Shown one piece after another: positions 54,415 to 62,034 of a DNA stretch of 64,000 bases. Position 1 is the first letter of the stretch. Every line of letters starts with the position of its first letter. The notes under the pieces are model-generated. The model did no database searches. It was not told the origin of the DNA and saw only the letters and a list, made by a program, of their open reading frames with translations. Source of the DNA: an uncultured Thalassotalea sp. (GTDB lineage: Bacteria; Pseudomonadota; Gammaproteobacteria; Enterobacterales; Alteromonadaceae). The DNA lies in the NCBI GenBank assembly GCA_947502355.1, contig CANMZP010000005.1:62001-126000 (forward strand), read 5' to 3'. A program made the position numbers and the translations under genes.

Positions 54415-55483
54415 AAAACGCAAGTTTTCGACATTTTCAATTTCGTTCCTCGACATCATGTCATGTGGCTTTGGCGCGGTCATTCTGATCTTTTTGATCA
54501 TTGAACATGATGTAAATAGCGACATAAAAGTGGAAGACAAGGCGGTTCAATCTGAAATCAACCTGCTAGAAGAAGAGATCAAAGAAGGTGAAATTAATCT
54601 GGTTGCCATTCGTAACACCTTATCGCATCTTGATGAAGAGTTAGCAATAACCGAAGGTTTGGCCCGACGAATCAATGATGATATTGAAGCGTTGGTGAAT
54701 AAAATTGCCATCCTCGATGAAGAAAGTGATGACCAGCAAATTTTGAAGATAAAAGAAAAGCTAAAAACATTGCTAGCAGAAAAACAACGCTTAGAAGATG
54801 AACGGGCCAAAGGTAACGATGCCCGACAGTTTGTCGGTACTAGTGAACGCCAGTATTTAACGGGTTTGAAACTTGATGGAAACCGTACTCTAATTTTAGT
54901 GGATATTTCGGCCAGCATGCTCGACAGCTCTTTAGTGAACATTATACGTAAACGTAATATGTCCCAAGAGAGCAAAAGGCTGTCGGCAAAATGGATAAGG
55001 GCAGTGCGAACCGTCGAGTGGTTAATTGCTAAATTACCGGCCGATGCGCAATTTCAGTTATATGTTTTTAATACCGAAGTCGAAGCCCTAGTGGCCACAA
55101 CAAAAGAGCAATGGTTAGAGGTGAGCGATAGTGAAAAGCTCGATTTAATTGTTAAAGAGTTAAAACAGATTGTCCCGAATGGGGGAACCAGTTTGATCAA
55201 AGCGTTTGCCGAAGTAAAACGCTTTAGGCCACTGCCTGATAATATTTTATTGTTAACCGATGGCCTGCCAACCCAAGGCCTTAGTGCCGGAAATAAAACC
55301 AAAGTCAGTGGCGAAGAGCGCGAGGCTTTGTTTTTTGAAGCGGTTAATGTTTTACCACAAGGGATCCCAATCAACGTGTTGCTATGGCCTATGGAAGGTG
55401 ATCCAATTGCCGCCTCTGCGTTTTGGAAGCTGGCGCATTATACCTCGGGTTCATTTATGAGCCCTTCGGTTGATTGGCCATAG
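54407..55483 (+). CDS. ExbD-like membrane helix, coiled coil and VWA domain, operon gene 9
   Basis: The 358-residue product has a basic N-terminus, then SFLDIMSCGFGAVILIFLII (13-32), one membrane helix with Asp16 at its start. This matches ExbD/TolR (PFIDVMLVLLI), in which the Asp carries protons. Residues 40-140 form a coiled coil. From about 155 there is a von Willebrand A domain with an intact metal site: D166-x-S168-x-S170 (LVDISASML), Thr in NGGTSL and Asp in LLTDGLPTQG. The VWA part would be periplasmic. It is 16 bases before gene 10, its paralogue. Confidence 0.82.
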   Translation: MAKKRKFSTFSISFLDIMSCGFGAVILIFLIIEHDVNSDIKVEDKAVQSEINLLEEEIKEGEINLVAIRNTLSHLDEELAITEGLARRINDDIEALVNKIAILDEESDDQQILKIKEKLKTLLAEKQRLEDERAKGNDARQFVGTSERQYLTGLKLDGNRTLILVDISASMLDSSLVNIIRKRNMSQESKRLSAKWIRAVRTVEWLIAKLPADAQFQLYVFNTEVEALVATTKEQWLEVSDSEKLDLIVKELKQIVPNGGTSLIKAFAEVKRFRPLPDNILLLTDGLPTQGLSAGNKTKVSGEEREALFFEAVNVLPQGIPINVLLWPMEGDPIAASAFWKLAHYTSGSFMSPSVDWP

Positions 55484-55499
55484 AGCATGAGGGGATAAG

Positions 55500-56501
55500 A
55501 TGAGAAGAAGACGCAGTCAGGAAGAATCCTCAATCGCATTTCTCGATGTGATCTGTTGTGGCTTTGGCGCCATCATTTTACTACTGTTAATTACAAAAAC
55601 CAATGCGCCTATTGTTCTGGAGGAATCTGAGGTTAGTCTTGATGGTCAAGTACAAAAACTGCAAGAGCAATTGTTCACCATTCGCGGCGAAACCAAAATT
55701 TTTAATCGCCATTTAAATGCCAAGCAAGAGCAACTCGATATTAATAAAGATCGCATTGCGATTTTAAAAACCCGGTTAGCGACCATTGAAGCAGAGCATG
55801 CACAAATGGCCAGAGCGGCGTCTTTTAGTGAGCAAGAAAAGGGCAAGTTAGCACTGGCCTTGCAAGAATTAACCAAAGAAATGGAGTCGTTGTTAGGGCG
55901 AAATTATCTTAGTCAAAATGATTTAATTGGTGGTATTCCCGTAGATAGTGAGTATCTGATTTTCATCATAGACACCTCCGGCAGTATGTATAACTACGCC
56001 TGGCAGCGATTAATTGATGAAATTATTGCTACCTTGAACATTTATCCGAAGGTAAAAGGCATCCAAATTATGAATGATATGGGGCAATACATGTTCTCAA
56101 ATTATCAACGTAAATGGATCCCTGATTCAGAAGCCCGGCGAAGAGCTATTATTAAAAGATTGCGTAGTTGGAATCCTTTTAGTAATTCCAGCCCCGTTGA
56201 AGGCATTCAAAAAGCGATCAGAACCTTTTTTCGCCAAGATAAAAAAATTAGCCTCTATGTCATGGGGGACGAGTTTTCAGGTAAATCCATTGCTAAGGTT
56301 TTAAAGACCATTGAAGCCATAAATAAAGGTAACAACCGTGGTGAGCGCTTAGTACGGATTAATGCGGTTGGTTTCCCCGTGCAGTTTATGCGCCCGGAAC
56401 ACCAGCAGCAAACGGGTATACGATTTGCCACCCTAATGCGGGAATTAACCTACCGCAACGGTGGTACTTTTGTCGGTTTAAACCACTTTGAACCACAATA
56501 A
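55500..56501 (+). CDS. ExbD-like membrane helix, coiled coil and VWA domain, operon gene 10
   Basis: The 333-residue paralogue of gene 9 begins with a basic RRRR start, then SIAFLDVICCGFGAIILLLL (11-30) with Asp16 at the same residue number. A coiled coil spans about 45-135. The VWA domain has the metal site D158-x-S160-x-S162 (IIDTSGSMYNY). It lacks an obvious DGxPT metal loop and has a shorter C-terminal part. Two different ExbD-like proteins beside one ExbB-like subunit suggest a heterodimeric rotor inside a pentamer. It is followed by gene 11 after 15 bases. Confidence 0.82.
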   Translation: MRRRRSQEESSIAFLDVICCGFGAIILLLLITKTNAPIVLEESEVSLDGQVQKLQEQLFTIRGETKIFNRHLNAKQEQLDINKDRIAILKTRLATIEAEHAQMARAASFSEQEKGKLALALQELTKEMESLLGRNYLSQNDLIGGIPVDSEYLIFIIDTSGSMYNYAWQRLIDEIIATLNIYPKVKGIQIMNDMGQYMFSNYQRKWIPDSEARRRAIIKRLRSWNPFSNSSPVEGIQKAIRTFFRQDKKISLYVMGDEFSGKSIAKVLKTIEAINKGNNRGERLVRINAVGFPVQFMRPEHQQQTGIRFATLMRELTYRNGGTFVGLNHFEPQ

Positions 56502-56516
56502 AAACAGGATGAGTTA

Positions 56517-57155
56517 ATGCAGGTACACAATAATATAAAACATTTTTTTACCGGGTTGACGGCTGTCATGCTTATCTGTTTGACGGGATGTAGCAGCAGT
56601 GTTGAAGTGGCAGGGAAATTCCCGAAACCGGTAACCAATCAATACCCGTTCAAAATCGGAGTTATTTATGATGATGCATTTAAACAGTATGAATACATTG
56701 AGCAAGATGAAGATCGAGTGCAATGGCAAATTGCTATTGGCAAAGCACAGGTTGAATTATTCAATACGGTGCTAGCTGGCATGTTTGCCGAGCTTCATAA
56801 AGCACCTGGGGTGTCCGATCAAGGTGTACCGATAGCGACAGACGAAAAAGTGGATTTGTATTTTCGACCAACCGTCGAAGAGTTTCAATACAATGTCCCC
56901 CTTGAAACCAAAGTTGATATGTTTGAAGTTTGGATAAAGTATCACCTTAGGGTGTACGACCAAGATGGCAAGTTACTGGCCGATTGGATCCAAACGGCTT
57001 ATGGCAAGACGCCTACGGAAACCTTTCAAACCGAAAAAGGCGCATTAAATGATGCCATGGTTGTTGCGCTTAGAGATATCGGGGCTAGCGTAGTGTTGAG
57101 GTTTCCACATATTCCAGAAATCAAAGCCTGGCTGAGTAAGCAAAAGAAAGCCTAA
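56517..57155 (+). CDS. Lipoprotein of unknown family, operon gene 11
   Basis: The 212-residue product has a signal with lipobox LTGC (Cys25) and Ser at +2, consistent with outer-membrane sorting. The mature part is a single alpha/beta domain (KIGVIYDDAFKQYEYIEQ, then VDLYFRPTVEEFQYNVPL and LADWIQTAYGK). This is the form of small envelope lipoproteins that act as accessory factors of ABC or secretion machines, but I cannot name a family. It belongs to the operon by spacing (15 bases after gene 10). Confidence 0.62.
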   Translation: MQVHNNIKHFFTGLTAVMLICLTGCSSSVEVAGKFPKPVTNQYPFKIGVIYDDAFKQYEYIEQDEDRVQWQIAIGKAQVELFNTVLAGMFAELHKAPGVSDQGVPIATDEKVDLYFRPTVEEFQYNVPLETKVDMFEVWIKYHLRVYDQDGKLLADWIQTAYGKTPTETFQTEKGALNDAMVVALRDIGASVVLRFPHIPEIKAWLSKQKKA

Positions 57156-57201
57156 CAGCGAAACGTTTAGCAAAAATGAGTGTTGGCACTCAGGAGATAT
57201 A

Positions 57202-57855
57202 ATGAACATTAAATCCATATTTTATTGCTTAATGCCTTTGTTTATAAATTGTTTATCAGGGTGTTCAACGGTCACTATAGATCAAGTTAAGTTCAGCAAT
57301 AGTGACTTGCAAGAAGGAGACTCGGTGGTTGTGCTTGGGCGTCGAAGCTCGGGTGATTATGAAACCGAGCCAGAGTTGATTTCGTGTGTTGGAAAAAGCT
57401 TAGGTAGCGGCAGTGATGCCATTAACGTCATACCCGAGCAAGAGTTTGTTGACCGACTCTATCCCTGGTTTGAAAGTCGTACAGCACCTAAGAGTATTCG
57501 CGACTTACAGCGCCTGCTAAATTACGACAAAGTTCATCAAATTTTTGATGATTATAATATTCATTACATTGTTTGGATTGATGGCATTACCGAAACGACA
57601 AAAAGCCACGGCAGCATATCCTGTGGGATGAGTGCTACTGTGGTGAGTTGTTTTGGCTTTGGTAGTTGGGATGAGCGGGCGAAATATGAAGCCTCAATTT
57701 GGGATTACCGTACCAATAAAAACATTGGCAAAATCAGCTCACAAGCCGATGGAACCTCCTATGTGCCAGCCATTGTGATTCCTGTACCGTTATTGGCTGC
57801 TGTTCAATCGAATGCCTGCAGCGCAATGGCCGATCAGTTAAAAACCTTTTTCTAA
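57202..57855 (+). CDS. Lipoprotein of unknown family, operon gene 12
   Basis: The 217-residue product has a signal peptide with lipobox LSGC and Ser at +2. The mature domain contains four further Cys (SCVGKS, ISCGMS, VVSCFG, NACSA), which may form disulfides in the periplasm. The segment NIHYIVWIDGITETTKSHG precedes them. No known family is recognised. It is 46 bases after gene 11 with a good AGGAG site and is followed immediately by the M48 protease gene. Confidence 0.6.
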   Translation: MNIKSIFYCLMPLFINCLSGCSTVTIDQVKFSNSDLQEGDSVVVLGRRSSGDYETEPELISCVGKSLGSGSDAINVIPEQEFVDRLYPWFESRTAPKSIRDLQRLLNYDKVHQIFDDYNIHYIVWIDGITETTKSHGSISCGMSATVVSCFGFGSWDERAKYEASIWDYRTNKNIGKISSQADGTSYVPAIVIPVPLLAAVQSNACSAMADQLKTFF

Positions 57856-57872
57856 TGCATCTGGAGAGACTC

Positions 57873-59339
57873 ATGAACCGTAATTTGATGTTAAAGTTTC
57901 TGGCTTGTTTAAGCCTAGCGTTCACTTTAAGTGCTTGCTCGGTTAATCCGGTATCCGGCACTCCGGATTTAGTGTTTATGTCGGAAAGCGCCGAAATAAA
58001 AAAAGGCAAGGAGATGCATGAGCAAATTCTAAAATCCATGCCCATTTACCAAGATGAAGCGTTGAGCAAATACATCAATGATATAGGTCAAAAATTAGCA
58101 GCGAAGAGTCACAGGCCTGATATAACCTACCACTTTACCATCATTGATGCGCCAGATATAAACGCCTTTGCTTTACCCGGTGGCTATATTTATATCAACC
58201 GAGGCATTCTTGCCTATCTGGAATCGGAAGCACAATTAGCGGCTATTTTGGCACACGAGATTGCCCATGTAACCGCGAGGCATGTAGTCCGTCAAGACGC
58301 AGCTCGTAAAGGGGCAAGTGCCTTAAGTGTGGCGACCACCATTACAACGGGCAGTGCGACGGTTGGTGATGTGGCCAATATGTGGGGCGAGGCGGCCGTG
58401 TCAGGCTATGGACGTGACATGGAGCTTGAGGCGGATGGTCTAGGTGCAGAATACCTTTATAACAGTGGTTATGCGCCTGAGGCGATGATAGATACCATTG
58501 GCGTATTAAAAGATCAGGAAAAATTTGCGCGTTATCGGACAAAAGAAGAAGGCAAAAAGGCAAAAAGTTATCATGGCGTGTTTTCAACACACCCGCGTAA
58601 TGACACTCGTTTAAAAGAAATCATTGCCAAAGCCGGAACGTTACCAGAAGACAAAACAAACCATCAAAACCAAGAAACGTTCCGAGAAAAAACCCAAGGT
58701 ATGGTATTTGGCGTTAATTACCAAGCGCAGTTAGCGCAAAAAGAGGAAGATAAACAACGCTATTTTCATAACAAGCTTGGATTCTCGGTACTCTTTCCAC
58801 CCGAGTGGCAAGTGAGAAATACACGAAATGCCATTGTTAGTGAGGCACAAGACAAGTCGGCAATGATGTCTTTGTATGTGGCCAGAAGACCAAAAGATCA
58901 ATCGCCCGAACAATACCTACGCTCAGTAACTGGCGGGCAGTTGGTGACAAAACAAGAGGGCTTTAAGCAGTTCAATCAATTGGTTTATACCGGTCTGATG
59001 GAAGCTAAGGAGCAGGAAACCCCGCAAAGAGTCGCGGTGATTTATCAAGGTGGTAAGGCGTTTTACTTAAAAGGGGAGGTGGTGAATAGTCAAGAAGGCA
59101 CTGAATATGATGAGCTGTTTATGGGGGCGATTAGAAGTTTCAGGCCGGAAAGTTCAGCACGCAGCAACCGAAAATCAAAAACCATTCATTACGTAAAAGC
59201 CAATGACAAAACCACCTTTGAAGCCTTGGCTAAACACATCAATTTAGGCGCTTATACCGTTCAGTATTTACGCTTGATTAATGGCATGTATCCGCGTGGC
59301 GAGCCTGAGCCAGGCCAATGGATTAAAATTGTAAAATAG
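57873..59339 (+). CDS. M48-family metalloprotease lipoprotein with LysM-like end, operon gene 13
   Basis: The 488-residue product has a lipobox LSAC (Cys22) with Ser at +2. The M48 peptidase domain has the zinc motif H128-E-I-A-H132 (LAHEIAHVTARH) and the third ligand in ELEADGLGAEYL, as in BepA/LoiP-type proteases. The C-terminal 60 residues (IHYVKANDKTTFEALAKH...LINGMYP) resemble a LysM peptidoglycan-binding module. The ATG at 57873 has GGAGAG before it. The ATG at 57855 overlapping gene 12 is less good. It likely processes or checks envelope proteins, possibly parts of this system. Confidence 0.85.
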   Translation: MNRNLMLKFLACLSLAFTLSACSVNPVSGTPDLVFMSESAEIKKGKEMHEQILKSMPIYQDEALSKYINDIGQKLAAKSHRPDITYHFTIIDAPDINAFALPGGYIYINRGILAYLESEAQLAAILAHEIAHVTARHVVRQDAARKGASALSVATTITTGSATVGDVANMWGEAAVSGYGRDMELEADGLGAEYLYNSGYAPEAMIDTIGVLKDQEKFARYRTKEEGKKAKSYHGVFSTHPRNDTRLKEIIAKAGTLPEDKTNHQNQETFREKTQGMVFGVNYQAQLAQKEEDKQRYFHNKLGFSVLFPPEWQVRNTRNAIVSEAQDKSAMMSLYVARRPKDQSPEQYLRSVTGGQLVTKQEGFKQFNQLVYTGLMEAKEQETPQRVAVIYQGGKAFYLKGEVVNSQEGTEYDELFMGAIRSFRPESSARSNRKSKTIHYVKANDKTTFEALAKHINLGAYTVQYLRLINGMYPRGEPEPGQWIKIVK

Positions 59340-59419
59340 TAAGGACTAACCCCTGCGCCTAATACACAAGAATACACCGTCAAATAAAGTAGTCTTGCAT
59401 GAGGTTTTTCGAACATAAA

Positions 59420-59458
59420 AAAAACGATATGAATGGGTATGCATATCGTTTATATATT
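59420..59458. terminator. Terminator between the 13-gene operon and slyD
   Basis: AAACGATATG / CATATCGTTT, a 10-bp stem with a 10-base loop, A-run before and T-rich run after. It can end both converging transcripts. Confidence 0.8.
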
Positions 59459-59473
59459 TTTATAGCTGGTTAA

Positions 59474-60040
59474 TTAGTGACAACCGCCACAACACTCACC
59501 ATCGGCTTTTTTGGGTTTGTCTTCGTTGCTGCAGGTTTCACCTTCGTGATCGTGCTGATGGCTGCCACAACCACCTTCACTGTGCACATGACCGTGCGCT
59601 AATTCGTCTTCAGTTGCGTCACGAACTTCTAAAATTTCAACTTCAAATTTTAAGTCTATTCCCGCTAATGGATGGTTACCATCAACCGTAATCGTGTCTT
59701 CTTCCATGCCAACAACGATAACGGTTTGCTCGCCTTCATCCGTTGATGCACGTAATTGCATGCCAACATCTAAATCTTCAATGCCTTGGAACATCTCTTT
59801 TGGTACGGTTTGCACAAAACCGTCATGACGTTCTCCATAGCCTAACTCTGCAGGCACATCGGCAACAAACTTGTCACCAACTTCTTTATTTTCCAATTCG
59901 GTTTCAAGACCTGGGATCAAGAAGCCAGTACCTTGGATAAACGCCAAAGGTTGATGATCATACGAGCTATCGATAAGGTTTTCTTCACTATCCATAACGG
60001 CATAATGCATAACAACAACTTTGTTTTGTTCGATTTTCAT
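59474..60040 (-). CDS. slyD: FKBP-type peptidyl-prolyl isomerase SlyD
   Basis: SlyD is a cytoplasmic prolyl isomerase and metal chaperone that delivers nickel to hydrogenase and other proteins. The 188-residue product has the FKBP catalytic domain with an inserted chaperone flap (PLAFIQGTGFLIPGLETEL, then ELGYGERHDGFVQTVPKEMF). A C-terminal tail of about 45 residues is rich in His and Cys (GHVHSEGGCGSHQHDHEG, ending ECCGGCH) for metal binding. It precedes ygfZ on the same strand as seen here. Confidence 0.94.
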   Translation of the reverse strand: MKIEQNKVVVMHYAVMDSEENLIDSSYDHQPLAFIQGTGFLIPGLETELENKEVGDKFVADVPAELGYGERHDGFVQTVPKEMFQGIEDLDVGMQLRASTDEGEQTVIVVGMEEDTITVDGNHPLAGIDLKFEVEILEVRDATEDELAHGHVHSEGGCGSHQHDHEGETCSNEDKPKKADGECCGGCH

Positions 60041-60064
60041 AAAAATTCCTAAAATTACAGAAGA

Positions 60065-61054
60065 TTAGTCTTCATCAGAAGTAAGTGAGTAAGGTAAAGT
60101 CATTAGGGTAAACTCAACCTCTGCATGGTCTTTAATTCGAAATACGGTATCGGCGTCCAAATCGTTTGCCAATACAGCTTGTAAGTAGGTTTTGCCATTA
60201 TCAGCTTGATAATGGGCAATAATGTTTCCCGCACGGCGCCAGTTATCACCTAATTTTAGCTCTAATGTGGCGTTATTGTCTTTAATCGCTTCCCTTAAAG
60301 TCATTTTACCTTCACCAGAAAGGGCATACATAGCACGTTTATTTTTGCCTAGGTATTTCATTCTGGCAACGGTTTCCTGGCCAAGGTAACAGCCTTTAGT
60401 GAAACTGACTCCGTTAATTAGGTGAATATTTAACATTTGCGGTACGTATTCATTTACCGCCGATTCACTCATATGCACAAACCCGGATAGGATTTCATGC
60501 AAGGCCCAAATGTCTTCATTTAATACCGGGATAGATAATGAATCGGTTATTTGCTGGATTTCGCTTTTTGCTGCAACAAGTAAATAACGTGTTGTTTTAC
60601 CACCAACATAGATAATCGATGTACCTTGATGGCTAACCATTGGGTTAAATGAATCTGGGATGGCATTAAAGTTGTCTAGGATGAATTGCTCAGCTTCTGG
60701 GCCAACGAGCGCTAAAAAGCCTAAATCCAAAGCTTGTTCAATGTCGACTTTGGCAAATACACCAAATTTTGTTAACTCAGCCATTGATGCATTAAGCGAG
60801 CCGGTGCTTTGAATTAATAATCGACGGTCATTATGGTTAATCAGGCGAAACGCCGAAAAGACTTTGCCCTTTGCATCACAATGACTACCGGATAAAAGCT
60901 TTTTGTCGGCTAACTGCTCGACATCACAGGTCAGTTGACCTTGTAAATATTTATCGGCTTCTTCACCAGAAACACTGATTGCGCTAATATTGGTTAAAGC
61001 CAGAGCGTAGCTTTTTGGTAGCTCATTAAAATCGGGATGCTGTAGATTGTCCAT
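60065..61054 (-). CDS. ygfZ: Folate-binding Fe-S maturation protein YgfZ
   Basis: YgfZ is a tetrahydrofolate-binding GcvT-like protein needed for repair or assembly of some iron-sulfur enzymes. The 329-residue product carries the hallmark KGCYLGQE with the essential Cys (SFTKGCYLGQETVARMKYLG) and the N-terminal GcvT-like domain (YLQGQLTCDVEQL). The length is standard. The gene is divergent from sdhE-ygfX, as in E. coli. Confidence 0.94.
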   Translation of the reverse strand: MDNLQHPDFNELPKSYALALTNISAISVSGEEADKYLQGQLTCDVEQLADKKLLSGSHCDAKGKVFSAFRLINHNDRRLLIQSTGSLNASMAELTKFGVFAKVDIEQALDLGFLALVGPEAEQFILDNFNAIPDSFNPMVSHQGTSIIYVGGKTTRYLLVAAKSEIQQITDSLSIPVLNEDIWALHEILSGFVHMSESAVNEYVPQMLNIHLINGVSFTKGCYLGQETVARMKYLGKNKRAMYALSGEGKMTLREAIKDNNATLELKLGDNWRRAGNIIAHYQADNGKTYLQAVLANDLDADTVFRIKDHAEVEFTLMTLPYSLTSDED

Positions 61055-61254
61055 AAAATTCGACTATTAAATATAGATGTAAGTGAAGTATATATCCCAG
61101 ATATGGGTGGTGGGGTTAAAATTCAAGGGAAGCAAGAAAAAAGCCGCTATACTTTTTAGGTATTTGAGGGCGGCGGGACTGGTATCCTGATGTTAACTTG
61201 TTACAATAGCCGCAATGAGCTAAAACAAAACCAGTTTAAAAAATAAGAGTTAGT

Positions 61255-61506
61255 ATGTCCTTATCAAATAATAAAGCAAGATTACGTTGGGCATGTCGTC
61301 GTGGCATGTTGGAATTAGATGTTCTGTTTCTACCTTTTGTCGATGAAGCATGGGATGCGTTAAACGACGAACAAAAAAAGATCTTTGACCGCTTGTTAGC
61401 GTGTGACGATCCGGATTTATTTGCCTGGTTTATGGGACATCAAGAGTGCAAGGATAAGCAGCTTAATGATATGGTCCAACTTATACTCAACCGAGTTAAA
61501 GTATAA
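61255..61506 (+). CDS. sdhE: FAD assembly factor SdhE
   Basis: SdhE helps covalent flavinylation of succinate dehydrogenase and fumarate reductase. The 83-residue product has the RGMLELD form of the conserved RGxxE motif near residue 18 and the downstream ACDDPDLFAWFMG helix typical of the family. The start has AAGAGTTAGT before it. ygfX overlaps its end, which matches the sdhE-ygfX operon of other gammaproteobacteria. Confidence 0.94.
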   Translation: MSLSNNKARLRWACRRGMLELDVLFLPFVDEAWDALNDEQKKIFDRLLACDDPDLFAWFMGHQECKDKQLNDMVQLILNRVKV

Positions 61507-61990
61507 CCTTACCTTTTCGACCTCATTACTGGCGAAAAAAGCTCGATGGATAACGATCGGGCTGATCGTGAGTTGTTTCGCTTTCACGAGTCAATACATA
61601 CTGCCTCATTTGGCATTACCTCATCTTTCTTTCGCCTCAATGGTACTTACCCTAAGTCTATGGAGAATTATTCCCCCTTTTAACCACCCTTTTGGCGGCC
61701 TTAAACAGGTGTTATTAACGTATGATGGCATGCTCATTACGGGAGCAAATCAACAGGCGCAAATAACCAATAAAAGTCGAATGTATCCGTGGGGATGTGT
61801 TTTGGTATTAAAAGAAGAGGGGGAGGTGACGACCAATCAAACCATTTTGGACACGTTGCACAAGGAACAATCCAAGCGCGTTTTTCCATACTCGTTGCAT
61901 CAATTGGTTTTTAAAGACAGTTTGTCCGGCAATGATTATCGCCGATTAGCGAGGTTGGTCAACAGGGCCGGGCCTGCTGACCATGGGTAA
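61466..61990 (+). CDS. ygfX: YgfX-like membrane protein (CptA family)
   Basis: This inner-membrane protein is encoded downstream of sdhE and in E. coli is reported to act on cell shape and in a toxin-antitoxin-like relation. The product of 174 residues has two membrane helices (about 29-45 and 52-70), and the rest is soluble. Sequence similarity to E. coli YgfX is weak, so the call rests on topology and gene order. I chose ATG 61466, which overlaps sdhE by 41 bases and is preceded by AAGGATAAG. The frame is open from 61403. Confidence 0.7.
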   Translation: MIWSNLYSTELKYNLTFSTSLLAKKARWITIGLIVSCFAFTSQYILPHLALPHLSFASMVLTLSLWRIIPPFNHPFGGLKQVLLTYDGMLITGANQQAQITNKSRMYPWGCVLVLKEEGEVTTNQTILDTLHKEQSKRVFPYSLHQLVFKDSLSGNDYRRLARLVNRAGPADHG

Positions 61991-62034
61991 TGCTAATACC
62001 AATAACTTAGCGGGATTAATGGTATAAGTTTTTT

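Noticed and set aside
52309-56501. Zorya defence system (ZorA/ZorB)
   Set aside because: The channel and Asp-helix partners are similar in principle. However, there is no ZorB peptidoglycan-binding domain, no ZorC, ZorD or ZorE, and many lipoproteins are present instead.
43944-59339. Type VI secretion or Bat/MoxR-VWA system
   Set aside because: No TssB/TssC, Hcp, VgrG, ClpV or ImpL-type genes and no MoxR ATPase were found. Only general domains (VWA, TPR, FGE fold) are shared.
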